Shown here in pieces: positions 53,662 to 61,257 of a DNA stretch of 64,000 nt; positions within the stretch are counted from its first letter, which is position 1, and every line of letters starts with the position of its first letter. Location of the stretch: the NCBI GenBank assembly GCA_039679945.1, contig JBDKTY010000039.1:24887-88886 (forward strand). Direction: 5' to 3'. The position numbers and the translations under genes are program-made. Below the pieces are notes generated by a model. That model did not search any database. It was given only the letters and a program-made list of their open reading frames with translations, and was not told the DNA's origin. Origin of the DNA: SbD1 sp039679945. GTDB taxonomy: Bacteria; Desulfobacterota; Syntrophobacteria; Syntrophobacterales; Syntrophobacteraceae.

Positions 53662-53788
53662 GCCAGTATTGATGTAAACGGAAACTTGTTTGTGAAATAA
53701 AACTCATTCGATTCTCATTCCAACTCCCTCTCTGTTCTTTTTGTGGAAACGGAGAAGAGTACTCGCCCAACCGCTCTGGAGGTCTAGC

Positions 53789-54865
53789 ATGAAGGAACAA
53801 GTCCAATCACCAATCTGCAATGTTTCGAGTCTGGATGACAAACAAATCAGACAATGCGGCGACGGTTTTTCCTGGTGGGGGCTCTCTCCCGAACAGGCCA
53901 GGAAGGTCATGGTAAAGAAGCCGAAGGGCCTCGTGGACAAAAGAACAACCTTAAAGGAAGCCGTGGCGAAATACGTAAAGGATGACATATGCCTCGGCAT
54001 CGGAGGCTTTGTCAATACCAGACCCCCAGTCGCGATCATTCACGAGATTATTCGCAAGGGCGCCAAGAATCTGAGTCTTGCGTTTCAGTCCAACTCCATC
54101 TGTCCGGAGTTGCTCGCGGGCGCCATGCTCCTATACCCCGACCACCTGTCGATAAAGCGAGTGGAACTGGCCTGGTGGGGTTACGAGGTTATCGGCATCG
54201 CTCCGCTTTTCAGGCACCTGTGCGCAAACAGCATGGTGGAACTGGACGATTACACGAACTACGGAATGGCCGCTCGTTTTAAGGCAGCGGCCATGGGAAT
54301 AGAATTCCTCCCCGTGAGAGACCATGGCGGCGCCGATCTCGAACTGGTAAACCGCGGCAAGATGATTCAGAGCCCATTCAGCGGCAAGAATACATATCTC
54401 GTCCCGGCATGCTATCCGGACCTCGGTATTCTCAATGTCACGGCCGCCGATATGTACGGAAACTGCCGCATTTTCGGGGCTCATTGCACATGCCCCGAGA
54501 TTGCCATGGCAGCCGGGCACACGCTGGTCACCGCCGAACAGATACTGGCCAATGAAAACATCCGCTCCTACCCGAACCTGACTGAAATTCCCTACACGGC
54601 GGTGGATGCAGTCGTGGAGCAGCGATTCGCGAGCTATCCGGGCGCTTCCTATGGCAACTACTGGTTTGACATGGAACATATCCTGATGTTCCGCAGCGCA
54701 TCCGAGGAATTCAGGAAGTCAGGCAAGCCCGACGCCCTCAAGAAATACTATGATGAATTCATCTTCGGGTGTGAAACCCACGATGATTTCCTGGCAAAAC
54801 TGCCGTACAAGACTCTGAGGAAAATCAGGGATATGGATGGCGGGCAGCCGGTAATTCTGTCCTGA
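53789..54865 (+). CDS. CoA-transferase family I, alpha subunit (pair 2), with N-terminal extension
   Basis: 358 residues from ATG 53789, six bases after GGAGGT. Residues 1-50 are an extra segment before the family's usual start (LKEAVAKYVKDDICLGIGGF), with a Trp pair (FSWWGL); it is absent from pairs 1 and 3. The rest is GctA-like: LSLAFQSNSICPELLAGAML and AGHTLVTAEQILANENI. It is followed 44 bases later by its beta subunit. Function of the extension unknown. Confidence 0.88.
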   Translation: MKEQVQSPICNVSSLDDKQIRQCGDGFSWWGLSPEQARKVMVKKPKGLVDKRTTLKEAVAKYVKDDICLGIGGFVNTRPPVAIIHEIIRKGAKNLSLAFQSNSICPELLAGAMLLYPDHLSIKRVELAWWGYEVIGIAPLFRHLCANSMVELDDYTNYGMAARFKAAAMGIEFLPVRDHGGADLELVNRGKMIQSPFSGKNTYLVPACYPDLGILNVTAADMYGNCRIFGAHCTCPEIAMAAGHTLVTAEQILANENIRSYPNLTEIPYTAVDAVVEQRFASYPGASYGNYWFDMEHILMFRSASEEFRKSGKPDALKKYYDEFIFGCETHDDFLAKLPYKTLRKIRDMDGGQPVILS

Positions 54866-54909
54866 TTCGTTCCCCTTCGAAAACGTTGTGGATGATGGAG
54901 GAAGTGACA

Positions 54910-55692
54910 ATGCCTGAATATACACCATTTGAAATGATCGCTTATACCGGTTCTCAAGTCCTGGAAGACAACACGATCGTGTTCGTCGGAACGGGGCTGC
55001 CGATAATTGCCTCAATTCACGCACAACTGACGCATGCCCCCGGCCTCGGGATAATTTTCGAAGCCGGTCCTCTGAGTCCCATTCTGGAAATGGGAATGCC
55101 GCTCTCCGTCGGTGATACCCGTGCCTGCCGCAAGGCGAGCTTTCTTAAAGGGCTTTGTTCGGTTTTTGAACTGACGCAGAGAGGTCATTCTGATTATGCC
55201 TTTATCGGTGGAGCGCAAATCGATATGTATGGAAACGTGAACTCCACCTTCGAGGGCGGAACCTACAAGGCAGCCAAGACCCGCTTTCCGGGCAGTGGTG
55301 GCGCGGGGGCCATGGCCGCAAACTGCGAAAAATCAATTATCATCATGGCTCTGGAGCCGAGGCGTTTCACGCCTAAGCTGGATTTCCTCACCAGCATCGG
55401 CTACGGAGACGGTTCGCCGGACTACAGGGAAAAGTCGGGAGTCATGGGTGAGGGACCTTACAGGGTCATCACCAACGAGGCACTGTTCGGTTTTGATAAA
55501 GACACCCGTCGGATGATGCTTCTCGAAGTTGCAAAAGGCCGGACCGCCGAGGATATCCAGAAGAAGGTCAGCTTCGAACTTCTGATTTCACCGGATCTGA
55601 AAGAAATGGCCGAGCCGTCGGAAAAGGACCTCAAGCTTCTCAGAGAGGAATGCGATCCGGACGGATACTTCCTGGCCCGCAAACTGAAATAA
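54910..55692 (+). CDS. CoA-transferase family I, beta subunit (pair 2)
   Basis: 260 residues from ATG 54910, which has GGAGGAAG upstream; earlier ATG/TTG codons are in the same frame but lack a site. Catalytic Glu51 in IIFEAGPLSP. Also FVGTGLPI, IGGAQIDMYGNVNSTFEGG and GSGGAGAM, the family's N-D-x-G pattern. It makes a heterodimer with the preceding subunit. A hairpin lies 29 bases behind it. Confidence 0.88.
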   Translation: MPEYTPFEMIAYTGSQVLEDNTIVFVGTGLPIIASIHAQLTHAPGLGIIFEAGPLSPILEMGMPLSVGDTRACRKASFLKGLCSVFELTQRGHSDYAFIGGAQIDMYGNVNSTFEGGTYKAAKTRFPGSGGAGAMAANCEKSIIIMALEPRRFTPKLDFLTSIGYGDGSPDYREKSGVMGEGPYRVITNEALFGFDKDTRRMMLLEVAKGRTAEDIQKKVSFELLISPDLKEMAEPSEKDLKLLREECDPDGYFLARKLK

Positions 55693-55720
55693 CCATATCC
55701 CGCGGACAGATGCGGCTGCT

Positions 55721-55764
55721 ATCCATGAAGCCTTTCCCGGCTCAGCCGGGGAGACTTCATGGAT
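55721..55764 (+). terminator. Hairpin after CoA-transferase pair 2
   Basis: ATCCATGAAG (55721-55730) pairs with CTTCATGGAT (55755-55764); inside it CCGGC/GCCGG extends the stem with a few mismatches around a 3-base loop. No T-run follows, so termination is likely only in part or the hairpin protects the mRNA end. Confidence 0.5.
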
Positions 55765-55794
55765 GGTCCATTCGTATGAACCATTCGGGCCTAT

Positions 55795-56034
55795 CTACCC
55801 CGGGTAAAAATGATGCCCGCCATACCAGCGGTACCGATAATTGCTCTGTAGAACAGATTTATCGAGATATTTATCTTCCGCATCAATCCCTTCAGCAATG
55901 AATCTGATTTTTTCCGAAAAATCATATTTCCTTCCGGTTTGGCATCGCGATAGTAATCCTTCGTAGATTGAGGTGCGATCAGGGATTGCGAGAAATTCTT
56001 CTTGACATAACGGCACAGAACGAAGAATAATCAC
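55795..56034 (-). CDS. Possible small ORF or gene remnant
   Basis: 79 codons from a GTG at 56034; the frame is open back to about 56108 without a better start. The translation looks protein-like and not shadow-like (DRTSIYEGLLSRCQTGRKYD, RFIAEGIDAEDKYLDKSVLQ, ending RYRWYGGHHFYPG), and the base composition is low in GC. No ribosome site and no known family. It may be the C-terminal part of a lost gene. Confidence 0.35.
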   Translation of the reverse strand: MIILRSVPLCQEEFLAIPDRTSIYEGLLSRCQTGRKYDFSEKIRFIAEGIDAEDKYLDKSVLQSNYRYRWYGGHHFYPG

Positions 56035-56286
56035 GTGCGTGGAATCACAAAGGTAGATAGTCCACAGGCCGTCATAGGAATTTTTTCTGACTAAGGACGG
56101 TCTTCACTTTCCGCTCCTGCTCGCGTTAGCGCTCATTTCCCGACGAATCAGTGGAAACTGATCCTCACTTCTCTTCCAGCAGCAGTTGTGCAATTCCAGT
56201 GTATCTATTCCCTCAAGTATTGTTGCCTTAGGGGGCGCTTATTCGCGCTATTCCCATGTGTATGGATGCTTAAATCAGGAGCACTA

Positions 56287-56499
56287 ATGCGGATGGAAAG
56301 GTTTGCAAAAACCTGCGACGAATGCGGCAGGCCCGAGGAATCTTTCGAGTTCTGTGAATCCCGTTGCATGCTGCAGAGCTGCCCCCAATGCAGCTTTCTT
56401 TTACAGCTCTATGGTACGGGGTGTGGAAACGTTCGTGTCTATTACTTGTGCCGGGATTGTTATGATGAACGGATGAAGAGAGGGTTCGTGGAACCCTAG
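56287..56499 (+). CDS. Cys-rich small protein (zinc-ribbon-like)
   Basis: 70 residues from ATG 56287, eight bases after AGGAG. Nine cysteines: CDEC near the start, two single Cys, CPQC, a single Cys and CRDC near the end. These form at least two zinc or metal knuckles. It lies 77 bases before pair 3 and is probably in its transcript. No family recognised; a metal or redox sensor for the operon is a guess. Confidence 0.7.
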   Translation: MRMERFAKTCDECGRPEESFEFCESRCMLQSCPQCSFLLQLYGTGCGNVRVYYLCRDCYDERMKRGFVEP

Positions 56500-56576
56500 C
56501 AAGGAGGTGCGTGCTTCACAACCATTCTCGCAGCTTCAATCTAATCTACCTATTCAATAAAGAGGAGGTTTAAAAA

Positions 56577-57569
56577 ATGGCTGTTGACAAGTTGATGTCC
56601 CTCAAGGATGCAGTATCCAAGTTCATCAAAGATGGCGATACGGTCTATTATGGCGGCTTCCAGATACACGTTCCCATGGCGCTCACACACGAGATAATAA
56701 GGCAGAAGAAGCGCAATCTTACTACCGTGGAATCGTCAACGGACGTTGGCGGTCTTGACATCCTGGCGGGTGCGGGATGCGTCAGTGAAATCCACAGTGC
56801 CTGGATCATGAACTGGTACGTAAAAGCGCCTTATGCGATCCGGCGCGCGTTCCAGTCGAAGGCGCTCAAAAGATTCGATGTCTCCAACTGGGGAGCGACA
56901 AGCGCGTTGATGGCCGGCTTCCTCGGCGTTCCGTTCCTTCCCGTGCGCGGCAATGTCGGTACGGATATGCTCAAGAATAACCCCACCGATCTTCAGGTTA
57001 TCAAGGACCCGTTTTCGGGTGAGGAAATAACCGTGGTGCGGGCGTGGCGTGCCGATGTAGCTATCATTCATGCTCAGGTGGCGGACAGACTGGGCAATGT
57101 TATGAGCTGGGGAACCAGAGGTGTAACCGACGAGTTCGGTGCGATGGGCGTGAAAAGAGGCGTGATTGTGACTGCCGAGGAGATAGTGGAACCGGAAATG
57201 ATTCGCGCCGATCCCGACAGGACCATAGTACCTTATTTTAAGACCCTTGCGGTTGTTCATTGTCCCTGGGGGGCTCACCCCTCGGCGTGCCGCGGTTACT
57301 ACGGCCTCGATATCCGGTTCAGCCAGTACCAGGGCAAGTACGAAAGAAGCGCGGAACTTCTCCCCAAATTCCTGGATGAATGGGTGTACGGTTGTGAGGA
57401 CCACAGCGCTTACATCAAGAAGTATATCCAGAAATTCGGCCAGGAAGGTCTTGACCGGCTCAAGCCGGTACTCGGGTTCAAGCCCAAATTCGCGGTGGAC
57501 TACGGGTATCACGATCCGGCATGCTGGAAGGGCGTACCTCAGTATACGGACGAAAACATAAAGGCATAG
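56577..57569 (+). CDS. CoA-transferase family I, alpha subunit (pair 3)
   Basis: 330 residues with a strong GAGGAGG site. GctA-like throughout: LKDAVSKFIKDGDTVYYGGF at the start, TVESSTDVGGLDILAGAGCV, and VKRGVIVTAEEIVEPEMI. Nearly identical length to the alpha subunit of pair 1. It is followed 36 bases later by the beta subunit, after AAAGGAG. Confidence 0.92.
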   Translation: MAVDKLMSLKDAVSKFIKDGDTVYYGGFQIHVPMALTHEIIRQKKRNLTTVESSTDVGGLDILAGAGCVSEIHSAWIMNWYVKAPYAIRRAFQSKALKRFDVSNWGATSALMAGFLGVPFLPVRGNVGTDMLKNNPTDLQVIKDPFSGEEITVVRAWRADVAIIHAQVADRLGNVMSWGTRGVTDEFGAMGVKRGVIVTAEEIVEPEMIRADPDRTIVPYFKTLAVVHCPWGAHPSACRGYYGLDIRFSQYQGKYERSAELLPKFLDEWVYGCEDHSAYIKKYIQKFGQEGLDRLKPVLGFKPKFAVDYGYHDPACWKGVPQYTDENIKA

Positions 57570-57605
57570 GCTTGAGCGGATAAAGATCACAAAGGAGAAT
57601 AGAAT

Positions 57606-58379
57606 ATGCATGCCACGAATTATAAACTGACTGAGCTCATGGTCGTTCGCTGTGCCAAGGAAATCAATGATAATGAAGTCTGTTTCGCGGGTGTGGGACT
57701 GCCTCTTGTCGTTGTCAACTTTGCAATGGCCACGCATGCTCCCAATATGATTCTTTTCACCGAGGGCGGGTCGATCCGAGCGACTGCTCCTCCCGGACTC
57801 GCTATTACAGTCGATGATCCGGCGCTTTTCGCTAATGGCGACGCCACCTTCGGGATGCTTTCCACGATGGCGGCACTCCAAAGAGGCGAAGTGGACGTTG
57901 CGTTTATCGGCGGCGCCCAGATTGACAGGTACGGCAACATCAATTCCACCGGTGTCGGCGACTGGAGCAAGCCGGATTCATTCACCTACTTTGCGGGAAG
58001 CGGCGGCGCCAATGACATGGCGACCTCGGGAAAACGTGTTCTCGCCATCATGCCCCAAGACCCGAAGAAGTTCGTCGAAAAGGTCGACTACCTGACTACT
58101 CCCGGCTTTCTGGACGGTCCGGGTGCTCGCCAGCGCTGCGGGATGATCGGCGGCGGCCCCTCGGTGGTCGTCAGCACAATGGGTGTTTACAAGTTCGACG
58201 AAAAGACCTGCGAAATGTATCTCGCCGAATACTATCCAGGCCAATCCGTGGAGAAAGTGAAGGCGAACTGCTCCTTTGAACTCAAGATTGCGCCGGATGT
58301 CAAGGAAACGGAGCCGCCCACGGAAGAGGAAATAACCATACTGCGCAACATCGATCCGACTGGATTCTATCTCGGCTAG
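57606..58379 (+). CDS. CoA-transferase family I, beta subunit (pair 3)
   Basis: 257 residues. Catalytic Glu53 in LFTEGGSI. Also FAGVGLPL, IGGAQIDRYGNINST and GSGGANDM. All three beta subunits in the window keep the Glu, so they should be transferases and not the Glu-less hydrolases of the IpdAB type. A strong terminator follows. Confidence 0.92.
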   Translation: MHATNYKLTELMVVRCAKEINDNEVCFAGVGLPLVVVNFAMATHAPNMILFTEGGSIRATAPPGLAITVDDPALFANGDATFGMLSTMAALQRGEVDVAFIGGAQIDRYGNINSTGVGDWSKPDSFTYFAGSGGANDMATSGKRVLAIMPQDPKKFVEKVDYLTTPGFLDGPGARQRCGMIGGGPSVVVSTMGVYKFDEKTCEMYLAEYYPGQSVEKVKANCSFELKIAPDVKETEPPTEEEITILRNIDPTGFYLG

Positions 58380-58422
58380 CCGCGGATCGAATGCCAGGTC
58401 GTTAAAGGTTTCATAGTTCCTC

Positions 58423-58454
58423 TCGGCGGGGTCCCCAATGGCCCCGCCGATTTC
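58423..58454 (+). terminator. Intrinsic terminator after CoA-transferase pair 3
   Basis: TCGGCGGGG (58423-58431) and CCCCGCCGA (58442-58450), 10-base loop, then TTTC. The T-run is short. Confidence 0.65.
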
Positions 58455-58870
58455 ATTGCCGGTACGTATGCGACCCTTCATGGAGATTATGCGGCCGGTT
58501 CGTTTCCGTTTCAATGCGCGATCGACATCCTGCGTGCTTCAAAGCCGGGACTCACGCTCATTGGGTTCACAGGACCGCGCCACTTTCACCTTGCCAAAGG
58601 CTCAACGCCAGGTGATGCTCCGGGACCGACAAGGGTGTCATCCTTTCGGCGTCGCGGCATCATCCGCTTCACGTGAAAATGCAGGGTATAAGCCGGCCTC
58701 GGGCCCCTCTCTCCATTTTTCACTCATGCGGGAAGCTCAAATAACCGAATCAAATAATTGAAACCGATTCATCCCTTTCCGTTGACGGCGGTGACACCGG
58801 GGGGATCTGCCCCCATGCCGGTGGGCCATGACTCCGCGGAGATTTTCCCTAAAAGGCTAAAGGCATCGAG
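58455..58870. other. Intergenic region before the PilZ-motAB operon
   Basis: 416 bases. No ORF has a ribosome site with plausible protein. A TTGACG at about 58780 could be a -35, but no good -10 follows. A weak AAAGG precedes ATG 58871. Confidence 0.45.
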
Positions 58871-59413
58871 ATGGACGACCCACAATACCGTTCTCTTAGA
58901 GAATATGCCAGAGTGGATGGACACTTGCCCATCGAGGTTCGGCTCGTTCCCGAGGAAGAACGCGCCAACGCGCGTTCGCGGACATCCCTGGAAACTGCCT
59001 TGACCGAAAATCAGGAGATGCCCGAACCTAATGACAGGATACTCGCCGAGTGCCTCCGTGTTCTCAATACAAAACTTGACACCATTATTCGCCTCCTCGC
59101 TCTGCAAACCGCGGACTACTCCGCATTGCGCCAGGAAGAGGTCAATATAAGCGCTGGCGGTCTCAGCACCTTTGTAAAAGAGAATTTTCAGCTCGGTGAT
59201 ATGGTCGAGGTTCGGATGATGTTGCCGACATCGCCTTACACGATATTCTATATCTATGGAAATATCGTGAAGATCGATAAGGAATGCAACCGGTCGAAGG
59301 TTTCAATTGAATTTACCATGATAGACGAAGATATACGGGAACATATAGTGAAATACGTTTTTGAGCGTCAACGGGAAATACTGCGTAAGAAGCGAAGGCA
59401 AGAGGCTGACTAA
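58871..59413 (+). CDS. PilZ-domain protein, probably c-di-GMP-binding
   Basis: 180 residues. The PilZ parts are the Arg-rich LREYARVDGHLPIEV near residues 10-25 (R-x3-R) and NISAGGLSTFV near residue 93 (the N/D-x-S-x-x-G motif). An insert of about 60 residues with NTKLDTIIRLLALQTADYS lies between, possibly a helical hairpin. The C-terminus is helical and basic. Its stop overlaps the motA ATG (TAATG), so the gene is coupled to the stator genes and probably sets motor output by c-di-GMP, like YcgR (inference). Confidence 0.82.
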   Translation: MDDPQYRSLREYARVDGHLPIEVRLVPEEERANARSRTSLETALTENQEMPEPNDRILAECLRVLNTKLDTIIRLLALQTADYSALRQEEVNISAGGLSTFVKENFQLGDMVEVRMMLPTSPYTIFYIYGNIVKIDKECNRSKVSIEFTMIDEDIREHIVKYVFERQREILRKKRRQEAD

Positions 59414-60270
59414 TGTTCGTAATCATAGGCATTGTGATTGTCATCAGTTCGGTTTTGGGCGGATACATGATGGAGCATGGGAACCTGAGTCTCCTGGTCC
59501 AGCCCGCCGAGCTTGTGATCATATTTGGCGCAGCCTTGGGCGGATTCGTCATTGCTTCACCGCTGAAGGTCATAATAGCTGTAAAATCCGGTGTCCTGCG
59601 GATGTTCAGCAGTAAAGTGTACACCAGGGACGACTACGTCGAGGCGCTGGTGCTGCTGAGCGAAATTTTCTATAAGATCAGGAAAGAGGGACTGGTCTCG
59701 ATAGAAAGCGACCTCGATGAACCCGGAAAGAGCGCCATATTCAAGAAATATCCCAAATTTCTTCACAACCACCATGCCGTCTCCTTTCTGACCGATACTT
59801 TGAGAACGCTCACCATTACCGACATAGAAGCCCATGAGCTGGCATCGCTTCTTGACTACGAGATAGATGCCCATCATGAGGAGGCAACCATTCCCGCCAA
59901 AAGCATTGCAAATGTTGCCGATTCCCTCCCGGGTCTCGGAATTGTCGCGGCGGTTATGGGTATCGTCATCACCATGAAGAAAATCAGCGAGCCGCCGGAG
60001 GTGCTGGGGCACAGCATCGGAGCCGCCCTGGTCGGGACTTTCCTGGGTGTTCTGATGTGCTATGGTTTTGTCGGCCCCATGTCACGCAATCTTGAGGCCG
60101 TTGCCAACGAGGACCGTGAATATCTTACGGTAATCAAGGCGGCACTCCTGGCTTTTGTCAACACCCCCTCTCCACAGGTGGCCATCGAGTTTGCGAGAAG
60201 GGTGGTTCCGAACGATCTGAGGCCCAGCTTCCTCGAACTGGAGACGCTCATCAAGAAAGCCAAGAAATAG
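59413..60270 (+). CDS. motA: Flagellar motor stator protein MotA
   Basis: 285 residues with four membrane helices: two in the first 60 residues (IGIVIVISSVLGGYMM, ELVIIFGAALGGFVIAS) and two around LPGLGIVAAVMGIVITM and IGAALVGTFLGVLMCYGFV. The cytoplasmic loop between carries the conserved charged residues that touch FliG. With MotB it forms the ion channel that drives rotation. The ATG overlaps the PilZ stop. Confidence 0.95.
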   Translation: MFVIIGIVIVISSVLGGYMMEHGNLSLLVQPAELVIIFGAALGGFVIASPLKVIIAVKSGVLRMFSSKVYTRDDYVEALVLLSEIFYKIRKEGLVSIESDLDEPGKSAIFKKYPKFLHNHHAVSFLTDTLRTLTITDIEAHELASLLDYEIDAHHEEATIPAKSIANVADSLPGLGIVAAVMGIVITMKKISEPPEVLGHSIGAALVGTFLGVLMCYGFVGPMSRNLEAVANEDREYLTVIKAALLAFVNTPSPQVAIEFARRVVPNDLRPSFLELETLIKKAKK

Positions 60271-60271
60271 T

Positions 60272-61084
60272 ATGGAAGAGAAAACAAAGAAAATAATCAT
60301 AAAACGAGTCAAGCGCGGACACGCGGAGCACCACGGCGGAAGCTGGAAAGTCGCATACGCTGACTTTGTCACGGCTATGATGGCGTTTTTCCTGGTCATG
60401 TGGCTTCTCAATATGACATCGCAGGAGAAAAGGGCTGTACTTGCCCTGTACTTCAAACACTTCAGTCTCTTTGAGAAGAGTGGGCAGTCGTTCATGTACG
60501 ATGGAGGACAGAGACCCACCGGGCAGAATCATGGCGGCGATGAGGTGGTGGAGACGGGTGAATTCTCAAGCGGCCTTACAAATGATGAACTGTCAAAGAG
60601 ACTCCTGACCGGGGTCGAGCAAAGCGTGCAGGGCCCCGCGCAGCAACAGGTGTTGATCGCGGTTACCCCGGAAGGCATACGAATTCAGATTGTAGACTCA
60701 CGGGAGAACCCGATATTCCAGCCCGGGAGCGCCCAGTTAACGGATTCCGCCAAGAAGATAATAAGGACCCTGTGCACGGTGCTCAAAAACTTCCCGAATG
60801 ATATTGCGGTCGAAGGCCATACTGACTCTTCCCAAAGCAAAAACGAACAGACTTCAAATTGGGAACTGTCGATTGCGAGGGCCTCGTCAGCCAGACGGGA
60901 ATTGGAGCAATCGGGGATAGAGCCATCAAGAATCGCGAGAGTTGTCGGCTACGCGGACAGGGTGCCGCTTTTGCCTGAATTGCCTTCCGATGCCAGAAAC
61001 CGGCGCATCAGCATTGTCTTCATGAAAGGCAAAAAGTTCAAGCCGGCCGAAAAACTCGATTGGCTCATGAAGCCGCCCGTTTGA
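60272..61084 (+). CDS. motB: Flagellar motor stator protein MotB
   Basis: 270 residues. A basic N-terminus precedes one membrane helix with the channel Asp31 in AYADFVTAMMAFFLVMWLL. The OmpA-like peptidoglycan-binding domain (about residues 145-255) has VEGHTDSSQSKNEQTSNWEL. The Asp-Phe-Val context fits a proton-type MotB, but ion choice is not certain. It starts one base after the motA stop. A terminator lies 140 bases on. Confidence 0.95.
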   Translation: MEEKTKKIIIKRVKRGHAEHHGGSWKVAYADFVTAMMAFFLVMWLLNMTSQEKRAVLALYFKHFSLFEKSGQSFMYDGGQRPTGQNHGGDEVVETGEFSSGLTNDELSKRLLTGVEQSVQGPAQQQVLIAVTPEGIRIQIVDSRENPIFQPGSAQLTDSAKKIIRTLCTVLKNFPNDIAVEGHTDSSQSKNEQTSNWELSIARASSARRELEQSGIEPSRIARVVGYADRVPLLPELPSDARNRRISIVFMKGKKFKPAEKLDWLMKPPV

Positions 61085-61225
61085 CGACCGGTACCGTTTA
61101 ATGCTCCACTGAAACATGGAGCATTTGAGCCGCGAACCTTCCGCTCGGGATCGGATCGGGAGACAGCCGCGGCTTAATCGGGCCAGGCAGTATGCAGCCG
61201 CCACTGGCGGAAGATGAAATTCCCG

Positions 61226-61257
61226 ATGGAGTGCGCCTCGGCACTCCATTTTCATTT
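61226..61257 (+). terminator. Intrinsic terminator of the PilZ-motAB operon
   Basis: ATGGAGTGC (61226-61234) and GCACTCCAT (61241-61249), 6-base loop, then TTTCATTT. It overlaps the end of the convergent M20 gene. Confidence 0.8.

Larger units (their letters stand above)
55693..56286. other. Intergenic region between CoA-transferase pairs 2 and 3
   Basis: 594 bases, more AT-rich than its surroundings. It holds a hairpin (55721-55764) and a possible minus-strand ORF (55795-56034); the part from 56035 to 56286 shows no gene and no clear promoter. Confidence 0.5.

Noticed and set aside
56736..57881. A 381-codon minus frame over CoA-transferase pair 3
   Set aside because: It crosses two coupled plus-strand genes with strong ribosome sites and family motifs.
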